A stretch of DNA of 64,000 nt from Macrosoma leucophasiata (lineage: Eukaryota; Arthropoda; Insecta; Lepidoptera; Hedylidae): the NCBI GenBank assembly GCA_036365455.1, contig JAWQUS010000008.1:24597501-24661500 (forward strand), read 5' to 3'. Below are positions 31,778-42,740 of the stretch, in pieces. Below the pieces are notes generated by a model. It saw only the letters and a program-made list of their open reading frames with translations. It did no database searches and had not been told where the DNA came from. Positions within the stretch are counted from its first letter, which is position 1, and every line of letters starts with the position of its first letter. Both the position numbers and the translations under genes were made by a program.

Positions 31778-32312
31778 CGAACACTTTTTGATCATCATGA
31801 ATATAGTGTTAAGTGGAAGCATCTAGACATACGTATGCACAGGGAGTAGGGAGAGAGGAGAATAATTTCATACTAGTTCTCTGTAGAAATCAAATATTCA
31901 TCGGTAGCTTGTAGGTATAGTATTTAGTATACTAAAAATAACTATGTAAGTTTTGATTTTATTTTATAAAACCGAAAAAATTGGGTGATAGTTAATAATT
32001 TACGTTTATGTTTCTTATGGAGTAAAAATATTATTTAAATTAATAAATAAACATGTTATAGTAAATAAGTAAAGAGTAAAATAGTAAGTAAACAGTAAAT
32101 AATAGAAGCATTTTACCTGAAAATAAAACGCATTAAAATACTTACCTCACTGGAAGGTTTATATTGAGAGAGCATATCCGTTTCCGTCATTTTTACCAGA
32201 CTTTAATACCTATGTTGACTTAATTTCCTGGGTTCAGTGGCGCCACCTGACGTTCGCGAGCCATTTTAGTTTCCTTATAAATGCCGAGTTATTATTATTT
32301 TTTTTAATTTAA
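31778..32312. other. intergenic DNA with one arm of an inverted repeat
   Basis: The arm at 32112-32172 is repeated in reverse at 32855-32950. Otherwise AT-rich and unannotated. Confidence 0.4.
32112..32172 (-). repeat. inverted-repeat arm with splice-like words
   Basis: On the minus strand it reads CTTCCAGTGAGGTAAGTATT then TTTTATTTTCAGGTAAAA. The partner arm is 32855-32915 on the plus strand. Confidence 0.7.
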
Positions 32313-32700
32313 TGGCATCGCTTGTTATGCATATTGGCAGTGTCAAATAAAATGATATTTCGTATTTGTAATATGCAACATAAAAGTTGAGTCAGTCAGT
32401 CAATTTATCAGTCAGTCAGTCAGAGTCACAGTAATTCAAGTAAAACCTTGGCTACTTTACCAGAACATTTACAATGAATGTATTGGAGGCAACCTGAAAG
32501 GCCGTGTTTTCTCACTGTTGTTCTTTCTATTTCTTTCTTTTTCTTAGTATTTCTTTCTATTTCACTATACACGAGCACTGTAATAAGCCTATATCAAACA
32601 AAATGCCACCAACTTCGTTTATAACTCAAAAATACACCAAGACAATTAAATAAAATAAGAGCACCACTTGCGTCTTTCAAGCTTCCCGCCAAAACCTCGA
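32313..32700 (+). repeat. dispersed repeat family C, copy 2
   Basis: Same blocks as 14740-15040 (TCAGTCAGTCAGTCAGAGTC, GGCTACTTTACCAGAACATT, TTCCCGCCAAAACC). An extra TTTCTTTCTTTTTC tract lies around 32520. The start codon of the short frame is TTG here instead of ATG. Confidence 0.65.
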
Positions 32701-32854
32701 GTGAATCTTACCCCCTAATTCATAAAAGTCAGTTGCATTGTCAAATGTGCAGGATAGAAAAAGACAAAGGAGAGATTAGCAACATTTTATCTAAAATATG
32801 TTTATGAATGGGGGTTAATTCATTGGCTCGATTTCATAAGACAGAAATAAAGTG

Positions 32855-32915
32855 AAAGCTTCCAGTGAGGTAAGTATTTAATATTTGTTTTATTTTCAGG
32901 TAAAACACTTCTATT
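32855..32915 (+). repeat. inverted-repeat arm with splice-like words
   Basis: Partner of 32112-32172: CTTCCAGTGAGGTAAGTATT and TTTTATTTTCAGGTAAAACA. It is followed by TCACTGGAAGC, which folds back on the start. Confidence 0.7.
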
Positions 32916-34708
32916 AAAGTACTTGACCGTCACTGGAAGCTTTATATTGAGAGCCTGTTTGTTATAAAACATAATTATTGTGTACTTATTACGTAGCATT
33001 TCATAGTGGTAATTAAAAATTATATGAAAAAGACTTACCATTTTAAGCAAGAAGTTATCAAGAATGGCTACTGTATTTTTCAACACAGTAAAAACTATCT
33101 ACCTTCTTCCTCTGTTTACCATTCCATAATTTTTCACTACCCTCATGTTTTTATACAACATTTCAGCAGAATTCTAAAATAGGTACCTATCTTCAATGTG
33201 ATGATGTATGATTTCATATGTTTGAAACATTTTACATGCAAAGTTTAATTAGCGAATATCATTTGAAATATTCCACTGTTTTTAATGTAATTTCAAAACG
33301 CTCACTACTCATGATCAAATCAAATCCATCTTGCAAGTATGGCAAGTTCATGGCAAGTTACTAACAATATACCTATTTTATTCTAAGGAGTCCGTATTGT
33401 GTACGATGAATAAAATACGCAGGGGAACATTGTAAATAGAACGCTTTGCTGTATCGAGGGAGACGTGACCAAATTAATTGTAGAACAATTTAGAACAAAC
33501 CGTAAACACATCAATACCACCACACTTGTTCACAGCAAATACAAACACTATCTTGTCACTGACATTTTTACACTCATTAACGTTTTCGTTTAATTTCTAA
33601 TATTTAATTTCAAATTAAATGAAAGTAAATAGTAATTTTATAATAGTTCGATACGGATTTACAGATCTACTAACTCGCGAAACTAATGCTTCACTTCACC
33701 AGGGAGTGTCGTTCGCGAGTGAACGAATCATATGAAACCCGCGAACTATAGGTTCTTTTCGTTGAAGTTGAAAATGAACCGTTCTTTCGATGCTATGGTA
33801 CGACGGGTTCATTGCATCGCAAGTCGCCAGGATCCAAGTGATTGAATCGACACGAGCGCGAGCCGATGTCATTTATCAATGTAATTTGCACTAAAATGGC
33901 ACACTTACAGCCACTAGGCATTTTCTACCAGTCAACCTTTGGATAGTGAGGCTAGCAACGAAGTAGATGCATTACTGAAGTGAATATATTTGAAAATATA
34001 TGAAAATAACTAAAATATAAAATAAATTGATTGATCTTTCTTCTCTTCTTCTTCTTCTTTAATTTATGGAATGAATGATTTGTATCGATCGAATATATTT
34101 GAGTGTAACTCCTCAGCTCTGAATCGGTTTAAAGAGTCAGATCTCAGAAGCTTGAACTGTTGAGCTGCGGTTCAAGTGCTATGTAGGTAGGTTCACTTCA
34201 TGGCTCAGACGTTACGTGGGTATGATTCCTCAGAATTTCTCTGTTGGGATAATAACATACAATAACATTATATGAAAAATTTTAACCCTGTTTGCACCAA
34301 AGAATGGAAAAAGATGAAACGTTGGCAGTGAGAACACATACACAACACACAACGCCAGTCTCGCGACTTGGAAACATAAAAGCTGATTATTTCAGATGGT
34401 CCAAATGTTTCGAATGAGTGATACAGCTCCTACGGCTGTCACAACTTAAATTGAGGTGACCTGCGAGCCGGCTTGCAGCTCCAGTTCAAGTGTTTGAACA
34501 GTGATCTAACTGCAGAGTTATTACGAAGAACGGCTTAATTTCATAGAAACCGATTTAGAGAACTACTTTTGCAAATCTTGAATTATTGAATCAATCAATC
34601 AATTGAACGGATCGAACGAATCACTTTTTGTCAATGGATCAGGATTGAAACGGCTCTTTGCAATAATTGCAATCGAATAATCGAACGAACAACAATGCCA
34701 GTGATAAA
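32916..34708. other. intergenic DNA without supported genes
   Basis: AT-rich. A short LINE 3' UTR scrap shared with 42416 (TCTACCAGTCAACCTTTGG) lies near 33927. No open frame shows family resemblance. Confidence 0.4.
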
Positions 34709-34759
34709 AAAGCTAAGGCATAGGGGGAAAATAAAATTTTCCCCCTATGCCTTAGCTTT
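34709..34759. repeat. perfect inverted repeat, 24-bp arms
   Basis: Arms 34709-34732 and 34736-34759 are perfect reverse complements (core AAGCTAAGGCATAGGGGG) separated by AAA. Confidence 0.95.
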
Positions 34760-34789
34760 AATTTTTGGAAATTCCCCGCCACAATCAGA

Positions 34790-35000
34790 GAATATGTAAT
34801 AATACTACATATGGAATGGACACTTCGACGTTCCGCCTCACCCAACCTCCTCTCCTCTCATGGGCGACGTTTGGTTTTCTCTACGTGCTACGCACACAGA
34901 TGCACGTGTAAATACACGTCACTGATTGATGTCTGTGTAATAGAGACCAAATTAAACGTTTGTATGGAATTTTGGCGGCGTGTCTGCAGTGCGCTACAAT
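34790..35000 (+). mobile_element. family B element, second copy
   Basis: Runs from AGAGAATATGTAATAATAC to GGCGGCGTGTCTGCAGTGCG, collinear with 27453-27665 apart from small indels. Confidence 0.7.
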
Positions 35001-36033
35001 TCACCGATATCCCGAAAAATATCTGATACCTTTAAAAAGGGCTAGAAAGTAACAGTCTGAATCCGATTTAATATATTTTTTGGTATAAAGTGAAAAAGGG
35101 CAAAAGTCGTCATCTCTAGCTTTAAATTGGTAACTTTTTGATTGGATCTCTCTCATACTAGACCCCCGGGTGAGACAGTAATTAATATGTTCTTAAATTC
35201 TTAACATGTTCAATGGCTCATTCGTCGGCGTTCCTTGATTTCATCTGGTCCTAACATGCTCCATATGCCAAGCTTCCATTCCCCGCAAATCGGGGAAATC
35301 CTCGTCGATTGGCAACACTGCACGTCCCTGAGTGACACTAGTCAAATTGACAACTCGACAGCTCTGAATAGTGATGAACATGAACGAATTTTGTAGATCG
35401 ATAAAAAAAAATAATCGAACAACTAATTTTAATCATCGATCCGTCCATGCTCGCAGCAATTTTATTTCATTTGAAAATGAAACCGACACATCAGAAAAAA
35501 GTATATTATAATTATTTGAGCTGCTATCAAAAACTAGGAAGTAGTTTAATCTTTCAAGGATCGTAAGGCCACCGGCGCCCAGACACAATTGAATTTCAAT
35601 TGTCATATTTTTCTCGTGTCTGGAGGGATTAATGAATATTTTGGTATACGAATGTTTCGATTGTCACATAAAATTATTTTGCTTTGGTAAAAATAAGTGA
35701 CTTATCATTAACGGTTCTCAGGTAAACAACAACATGCCAGAGGGGAACAACTGCATTGCATGATTTTTTTAAGATGTCTCTGAAACGTTCATTTTATACT
35801 CCGAAATGTGTGACTGACATTGTTATAATCGATGAGATGACTGAGATTAGCGAAGTGTTTAGCTGCTAAATCATATCCATTTCATTGAACTATGAAACGT
35901 AAGCAAAAAATGATTCAAAAGTAAATTAAATAAAGCATTAGATTTTATCGTGTACCAAGTTGATAACCACGACATTACAAAATCATAACACGTATGTGAA
36001 GGTACGTGTGGAAAAGTTCCTCCAACGAAAAGG
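35001..36033. other. intergenic DNA
   Basis: The block 35580-35640 (GACACAATTGAATTTCAATTG, CTCGTGTCTGG) is shared with 10675-10745. Otherwise unannotated. Confidence 0.35.
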
Positions 36034-36056
36034 TTGGTTGATGTCTTCTTCGCGCA

Positions 36057-36156
36057 GGTGCATGCAACGCACAGCGCGGTGCGGGCCTTCGAGGCCGAAC
36101 GAGAGGAGGAAGAAAAGAAGGGAAAGGGAAGATCCTTCAACCCAGCGCAACAACTT
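36057..36156 (+). pseudogene. exon-like GC-rich segment beside a Helitron end
   Basis: After an acceptor-like TCTTCTTCGCGCAG, an open GC-rich frame begins GTG CAT GCA and encodes VHATHSAVRAFEAEREEEE followed by KKGKGR. Its GC content is far above the flanks and the frame is open through the whole block. It may be a host exon fragment captured by the adjacent Helitron. I do not recognise the parent gene. Confidence 0.4.
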
Positions 36157-36288
36157 ACTAGAGATAAATGTTGGGAAGTTATGTATAATGGTAACTCTGG
36201 AGAAAACTTCCAGCCAAAGTGTTCCAGCCGTTCTTGAGTTTTAGCGAGACTAACGAATAGCAATTAATTTATATATATATATAGAAGA
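36157..36288 (-). mobile_element. Helitron 5' terminus
   Basis: On the minus strand it begins TC after an A at 36289, then TTCTATATATATATA and GCTATTCGTTAGTCTCGC, followed by AAAACTCAAGAACGGCTGG. This is the characteristic 5' end of a widespread moth Helitron lineage. A CTAG lies at 36155-36158, but no hairpin precedes it, so the 3' end is unsettled. Confidence 0.65.
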
Positions 36289-36409
36289 TGATGTTTTGTG
36301 ATTATACTTCTTAGTTAATCTGAGTTTGTATTTATTGGTTTACAGTTATTAATATATTTTCACGTTAGCATTGATCTAAGGTCAATAGTGAATATAATAA
36401 TATAATAAT

Positions 36410-36567
36410 ATTTTTTTTAATGTTATGAAAGTGGCAAAAAAAGCTTTCTGTTCACATGGATGTTAAGTGATGATTGCAGCCTATAGACATCTACACAAAA
36501 ACCAGAGATCAAAATCCAGATATTTTGCCATCTCTGAGATCTTAATTGTTATGTCTCTTCGATAGTT
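36410..36567 (+). repeat. family A repeat, 3'-truncated
   Basis: T-rich leader, GAAAGTGGC and GTTAAGTGATGATTGCAGCC; ends within the TTATGTCTCT block. Confidence 0.8.
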
Positions 36568-36634
36568 AGTGTGAAAGTATGGTCCCTTAATAATTCAACC
36601 GTATAGTCTCCGATAATCTTACTTTAGTGATTTA

Positions 36635-37281
36635 GGGTGCGTTCCACTAAGCGTTCACAACGATCACGCTCACGACCGCAGTTTTTCCCGTTCCACTTGC
36701 TTGTGAGCGTTACTGTCGTAAACTCAAGTGGAATGGATTATAGAGCGTTTTGAGCGTAGAGGTCAATAATACAAATGGCGAGTTAATAATTTTCATCAGT
36801 GAAATTTTAAACGTATGTAATATTTTTTTCAATAAGAAAACTAATTTAAAGAAGGCTAAGTTAATTATCATTTCTTAAGTTAGGTTATATTATTGGCAAT
36901 CAAGGAAAAATGTATACATGTATATTAATTATAAACTACAATTAATTTTTCTAAACTTGTTTTACATAATTATATTTACCTGTGGAGGCACGTTGAGCAT
37001 CCGCTGCAGAAACATTCACTTCTACTAATATATCTTTTTCGGCATGAAATAACGTAAGCTTTACGGTCGCCATTTTTTATGTTTTGACTTTTGAAAATGC
37101 CGCTAATTTTCTCAACGATCACTTCGACCCACCTTTTTAGATGGGTCGTCGTGAGCTTCGCGTGAGCGTAATTCATGACGTCATGAGTGACGTTTACGCC
37201 GCGACCACAACGACTGCGGTCGTCATGTGGAACGACTAAAGGAGCGTTTTGATCGTTGTGAACGCTTAGTGGAACGCACAC
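36635..37281. mobile_element. PIF/Harbinger-like MITE
   Basis: 647 bp with terminal inverted repeats of about 30 bp (GGGTGCGTTCCACTAAGCG left, GTGTGCGTTCCACTAAGCG right). Flanked by TTA at 36632-36634 and 37282-37284, the target preferred by PIF/Harbinger elements. The interior holds a mini-exon on the minus strand (next entry). Confidence 0.85.
36980..37073 (-). CDS. mini first exon inside the Harbinger-like element (tentative)
   Basis: ATG at 37073-37071 in a good context (AAAAATGGCG). Then 31 codons starting MATVKLTLFHAEKDILVEV and ending AQRAST, and a splice donor CAG|GTAAAT at 36979. It reads like the first coding exon of a spliced gene, with no partner exon inside the element. It may be left from the element's second protein or captured from a host gene. 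No domain is recognisable in 31 residues. Confidence 0.4.
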
Positions 37282-37284
37282 TTA

Positions 37285-38096
37285 GTGTGATAATTATTCG
37301 AGACAACAAATGTGGACATCACTATTATTGTCAGTCAGTTATTGACATGACAATGACAACCATAACGTGATTTAAAATTAAAAACAAACTAGATTCTCTA
37401 TGCAAACGTTGCCGATTTAAGCCGGGGTCACATTATCAGACGCGTCCGCCAGTTCGTGGCTAATAACCAGTTTGGTTTAATCTCTTCACACTAATATATT
37501 TTATATTAAGATCAAGTATTTCAATAGCGCCATTTATCAGACACCACCTCACCACGAAGTACCTTTATTAGAAGAACTGTATCGATCTCGCACAGAGACT
37601 CCGAGCATATCTCCCTTGATTGCACCCATTAGTTTGCACTGAAAACATTCAAATTCAACATTTAATATTAAACATGATGATGTTTCGCAACTCGCCGCTT
37701 AAAGAATGTATTGCGATGAATGTCTTGTTGGTGCTAGCGTTCGCATTGCTGTCAAACCTATAATTATAAAATGTTTTTGCGAATGTTTCATTAATGCAAA
37801 CTGACGGTTAGGAAACGCATGGTGAGCGACCACGTTTCAGTTCCGTACGTCATCACCGACAACACACACTCGTTGAAGACTTTTGCAGAAACTGTGGTTA
37901 ATTGAACCGAGAAATCAGAAGATGTACCTATCGTACCTACCCGAAAGCTGGATCCGAATGAATCCATGTTTTTCCTCCTCTTCGATTGACCTCTTTTAAA
38001 AGGTCGACCGACCTAAGTTGACCTAACTGGGTAGTTTGTCCCATTGGTCCCAGGTATACATCGTCAACAACTTCGGGAATAGTAAATAGCCACGAC
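37285..38096. other. intergenic DNA
   Basis: No supported gene. A TGTCAGTCAG/TGACATGACAATGACA cluster lies at 37328-37358. Confidence 0.35.
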
Positions 38097-38273
38097 CATA
38101 GATTTATTATGCCACTGAGGGCCAAATACTCAAAGGTCACTTAAACCTAAGTGGGACTTAAAAGTCTTCTGTCTTTATAAAACACGTTCAAACTATAGAG
38201 ATAGCGCACATTTGAGCGTTGCTTAAAATTGAGTGACGTTTGAGTATTCGGCCATTAGTATTATAAATCTATG
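38097..38273. mobile_element. MITE, CATAGATTTATTAT family
   Basis: About 45-bp imperfect terminal inverted repeats: CATAGATTTATTAT... and, in reverse, CATAGATTTATAAT..., both continuing into a GGCCRAATACTCAAA-like block. The flanking octamers agree at six of eight bases (GCCACGAC, CTCACGAC), which fits a hAT-type origin. Confidence 0.75.
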
Positions 38274-38359
38274 CTCACGACCATAACAGTCGTGGATTGT
38301 GTGGATGCATAGATTTATTATCTACTTCGTTATAAATCGATGAGTGGATGTAACAAGGA

Positions 38360-38690
38360 CCAGTGTTGCTAAACTATCGATAGTTGCGCTATCGATAGTT
38401 GACCTCGAAAAATAGTCGATAGCGCGATCGTACTATCGAAAATATCGCCATGCTGCAATACTATCGATACTATCGATAGTTAAAAATAAGCAATACTATT
38501 GCCATAGATCAAGTACTAGTTTCGATAGTATTGTTATGAACAATAGTCAATAAGGTCAATAGTATCGATAGTATTGCAGCATGGCGATATTTTCGATAGT
38601 ACTATCGCGCTATCGACAATTTTTCGAGGTCACGTTAGTTTACAATACTATCGATAGACTATTACTATTGCAACAACACTAACAAGGACA
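38360..38690. repeat. TATCGATA-rich palindromic element, copy 1
   Basis: Two arms in inverted orientation (GACCTCGAAAAATAGTCGAT left, ATCGACAATTTTTCGAGGTC right), with six perfect TATCGATA octamers and many single CGATA words. Non-coding. Confidence 0.85.
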
Positions 38691-38942
38691 TTCAACATGA
38701 TCTTCGACTTTTTCATGTTCATTTTATAGTGGTCTGCGATTTTAACCTGCACGCGTTGATGCTCAACTTTGTGTAAATATAAAAAAAGTTGCGGAAAAAC
38801 AATAAAAGTCAGTAATATTTTTCTACAGGTCTTTTATTTTGCTAGTATTGATATTACGCCATCACACTAAAACATTATAGTATTAAGCAGGATTAATTAT
38901 TTTTATTGTTCTTAAGTATTTGTATACTCTATAATTTACTAC

Positions 38943-39145
38943 CAGTGGCGTAGCTAACATGGATAGCACAAGGATCACATGAGAAAAAAAAAGGAATTAC
39001 TCCCGATTCTTTGAACAAACTCATTCACCTTTGAACGTGTAAACCGCTAGCCAATTTTGGTTATAAACATAGATGATCACTACGGTGTCACCCTCAAACG
39101 GGTGGCACCCGGTGCGGGCCGCCCCCGCCCATAGCTACGCCACTG
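38943..39145. mobile_element. hAT-type MITE, CAGTGGCGTAGCTA family
   Basis: Ends CAGTGGCGTAGCTA and TAGCTACGCCACTG. The flanking octamers TTTACTAC and ATTATTAC match at six of eight positions. The interior includes GGGTGGCACCCGGTGC. Confidence 0.8.
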
Positions 39146-39589
39146 ATTATTACAGTGTCTAAATCTTTTACATTCGCTTTCATTATCAGTAAAGGACGTA
39201 TAATTCGTTCTTCAGTATATTTTATAAAAATCTTAAATCGCATTTTTGCATTTTTATAAATGAAGATGAATTCGAAATCAAAATATTCTTTCAACTGGGG
39301 TAGGCCCAGGAATGCGGTTCAATATACGTATTACTTAACTCAGTGGTCATCATAGATTTATTATTCTTCTTCCGTACAAACCATCTCTGGTTTAAGGGAG
39401 TGAAGCTGATCGGCAAATATGTATTTTACTGTGTATTCATAAATAAATAAAAATAAATAATTATATACTTCGTGTGGCCATTAATTTAGAAGCAACTGTG
39501 TACCTACATTGCTGTTTATCTGAAAAAATATTAACTATCATGTTACCTCAAAACTAAGGCGGCCAACTTTCTGAAAATACCATGCGGGA

Positions 39590-39822
39590 CTTTTTACGGA
39601 TACTATCGATAGTATCGATACTATCGATACTATTGACCTTATTGACTATTGTTTATAACAATACTATCGATACTATTGATCTTTGGCAATAGTATTGCTT
39701 ATTTTTAACTATCGATAGTATTGCAGCATGGCGATATTTTCGATAGTACTATCGCGCTATCGACTATTTTTCGAGGTCAACTATCGATAGCGCAACTATC
39801 GATAGTTTATCAACACTGGTTG
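39590..39822. repeat. TATCGATA-rich element, copy 2
   Basis: Close reverse copy of 38360-38580 (shares CAATACTATCGATA, TTGCAGCATGGCGATATTTT and TTTTTCGAGGTCAACTATCG), with seven TATCGATA octamers. Confidence 0.85.
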
Positions 39823-40154
39823 TAATCGATTGTTTTATTTATTAGCACTAAGATGGTGGTCTATAGTGCAGTGCAACAAGTCGTGACAAATGACGTTTAG
39901 TCAGTGCACATAGTATTTAATGAATTAAAATAAGTATGGGACTATCAAGTAGATAATAAATCTATGATCACAATATTCCACAATTAATTATTTGTTTTAT
40001 TTATTTTAAAGATATTTTAATACATATGTAATTGTTCTGCAACTGTCTCGCTCTTTCGTATGCTGCAATCATTTTTTTTCTCATGTGGCAAATAGTCTGC
40101 CAATACATGTGCTATTTGTTGAAGTACATAGTGTTTGAGTTTTTATGTTTTATG

Positions 40155-40365
40155 TATTGATGTCTATGTAATAGGTAACCAAAATAAGCGTTTGTATGGA
40201 ATTTTGGCGGAGTGTTGATAGTCCGGTCAATACCGGTCAAAACTTGATCAAAATGAATAACGCACTACCATAGATTTATTATCTACTTTATGCGCTCTAC
40301 ATACCCGAAATAAACCGAAGTATCCTTCCTAAAGTCGATACGCAATATTTCTTGATGGATAGGTA
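40155..40365 (-). repeat. family B scrap followed by a rearranged family F MITE
   Basis: 40155-40215 matches the end of family B (TTTGTATGGAATTTTGGCGGA). 40240-40365 matches family F in reverse (CAAAACTTGATCAAAATG; CTCTACATACCCGAAATAAA). Its middle is replaced by CATAGATTTATTATCTACTT. Confidence 0.65.
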
Positions 40366-40594
40366 CCGCACTTAACACCTGTCTACGCCTTCCGATCAGT
40401 ATGTCGATATCAATTTATCTTGTCTTTGATATTTTTATACTTATAATAGTTATATTTGTGACAACTATTTTATTAATATGTTCAAAATATATTTATAAAT
40501 GAAATTAATTTACATACAAATAATAAATAAAATGACTATACACTAGTCGTCAATACAAGTGTCAGTACTTTAGTGTTGTCAATGTTATTTAAAA

Positions 40595-40597
<3 letters not shown>

Positions 40598-40641
<44 letters not shown>
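40598..40641. repeat. TA dinucleotide microsatellite
   Basis: About 20 TA repeats, followed by a reverse copy of the moth repeat end GAATTGAGAACCTCCTCG (40650-40690). Confidence 0.95.
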
Positions 40642-40644
<3 letters not shown>

Positions 40645-40690
40645 CCGGCCGAATTGAGAACCTCCTCGTTTTTGAACTCGGTTAAAAACA

Positions 40691-40853
40691 ATTGATAACA
40701 GAGAATGAGATGGACTCCTAAACCACTTAACCGATTATAATAAAATTCGCACACCATGTGCAGTTCGATCCAACTTGAGAGATAGGATAGCTTACATTAC
40801 GCTATGACTAATAGGAGCAGAGCAGCGCCGGCGAAGCCGGGGCGGGCCGCTAG
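40691..40853 (+). mobile_element. Helitron 3' portion
   Basis: Nearly identical to the body of 55776-55960 from GGACTCCTAAACCACTTAAC onward. Ends with the hairpin CCGGC GAA GCCGG, then GGCGGGCCG and CTAG, followed by T. The 5' end is missing. Confidence 0.85.
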
Positions 40854-42309
40854 TAAATTATAAATATGTATTATATTATACAAAATTTCTATCAGTCTCA
40901 AAATACGTATTACGTTAAAAAACTCAGTATAATACAACCTCCAAAGAATCCTAAAATGTACATTTTTATTGATATTATTACACACCCAATTACAACCCCA
41001 ATAGTAAACCCCGTTTCTTTAGACATATTATTACCTATCTTCAATGATAATCAACAAGTTTTAGATATACTGTAACTGTAAAATCAACTTACAATATCTC
41101 GGATGGTAATATACGATTATAATCTTACAACTACTTATTTACGTTCGAGCGCGAGTTAGGAACTCTGAGCACCCTGAAGTCCCGACCTTATATTAAAGGG
41201 CATGCAGTCGATTCAGACGTTTTTTACAATGTGTTGCTTTATTTTTGTTAATTTATAAGACTGAGCGAACGATTCTAATGTTATTTCGGTGTATATATTA
41301 CATACATGCCCAAAAAAAATTGAATAAGTATATGCAATTTCACACTTGCAAGCCAATTATATACATATTAATATACATAATATGTATCTCAATTTTCAAT
41401 AAAATATTCCAATAATTCGTGACATGGCCTCTTAATGCGTCAACGACCATTGTCGATAGGTGTACTAGAAGTAGAACTTCTTACTTATATCCTACTCAAG
41501 CGCAAAACACACTTCTCAGACGCGTCCAACAGCCGCCGCTGAACCATAAACTATCTACATTTTCTCAAGGTCACGTCCACGACTTACATCGTCTATACAG
41601 TACTCATCAAGAATAATTGCACATTGGGCCTATGAAATCGGCTAATTTCGTGTGCAATATTTATTGTTTTTTTTTTGGGCGGGCTTATGTTATCGGCACG
41701 TCTCAAGGCGGCACTAGTCTACTTCACCGGGCAATCGGCGAGCGCAGAAGGCGGTCCAACGTAAAAACTTGTTAGATACTGTAAAGTGTGCACACTATAG
41801 AGAATGTACTTGCTAGTTTATATTATGTATGTTTTGCGCTTAACATTTAACATTCAGAGATTGAAACTCCATTTTAGAGAAAAAAAAACATTTTGGCAAT
41901 GAGCGTCGATTTGGCTTACAATGGACCTTATAAACCATGAACTAATAAATTGCTTACTAATAAAAATGATGACCAAGCCTTCATGAAACTTACATGACAC
42001 CAATTTGAAAAGCACTGATCTGGCACTATTGTTTTTTTTAATAAGAAAAGGTTTTGATACCTTAAATCACTATACACACAAATAAATCGACTTGGTATAT
42101 GGGAACATTGTTTAAGTAATTACAAAGAACAATGGTTAATTCGTACTAGATAACGTAGAAATATGTCTTAAATATTTTAATTTTGTTAAAGGTATCGTCG
42201 ATTGGTTTTGTCAAAGAAGGTAGGTCTTTGAAAAATTTTACACCCTCTTTAACAAATTTGTTAGTGTTTTGTGTGAAATTGTGATTGTGAGTTCATCCTT
42301 CATAGAAAC
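40854..42309. other. intergenic DNA without supported features
   Basis: AT-rich. Open frames are short and show no family resemblance. Confidence 0.4.
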
Positions 42310-42460
42310 TTGGCCATTTTTATTATTTATTTATTTATTTATTTTATTTATTTAACTTTATTGCAAACACAGAAATGTTGTACAAAAGGCGGACTTAATG
42401 CTACTAAAAGGCATTGTCTACCAGTCAACCTTTGGGTAAATTGAAAACAATGAAAGGCGC
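42310..42460 (-). mobile_element. LINE 3' UTR fragment
   Basis: TATTTATTTATTT tail (42321-42352, sense ATAAATAAATA), then TTTATTGCAAACACAGAAATG and TTGTCTACCAGTCAACCTTT, the last shared with 33920-33950. It looks like the 3' end of a jockey-group LINE, 5'-truncated. Confidence 0.55.
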
Positions 42461-42740
42461 GTAAAACTTATAAATTAAATAGTTAATTATAAAATAAGGA
42501 AATAACCTACGAATAAATATTACACTATATAAAATATATATCTATACATATAATATACATAAATGAATACATAATATACAAACGTACATATTATAAATAT
42601 ATATCGATATGATTGAGAAGAAAATGGCAAATAATATAATGATAGCAAGAAGAGATATTATGATTGTCTATGTACTTACTATATACAATTATTATGTACT
42701 TTTTACCAACAAATATACTATGTGTTTCATATAATCGAGA

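Larger units (their letters stand above)
38308..39966. mobile_element. composite region bounded by CATAGATTTATTATCTACTT inverted repeats
   Basis: The 20-bp word occurs at 38308-38327 and, in reverse, at 39947-39966. Inside are two TATCGATA-rich blocks in opposite orientation and a separate hAT-type MITE. It may be one 1.66-kb element that has taken up others, or two MITEs of the same family with DNA between them. Confidence 0.5.

Noticed and set aside
36976..37281. 101-residue open frame across the Harbinger-like element
   Set aside because: In a different frame from the better-supported mini-exon and includes the terminal inverted repeat.
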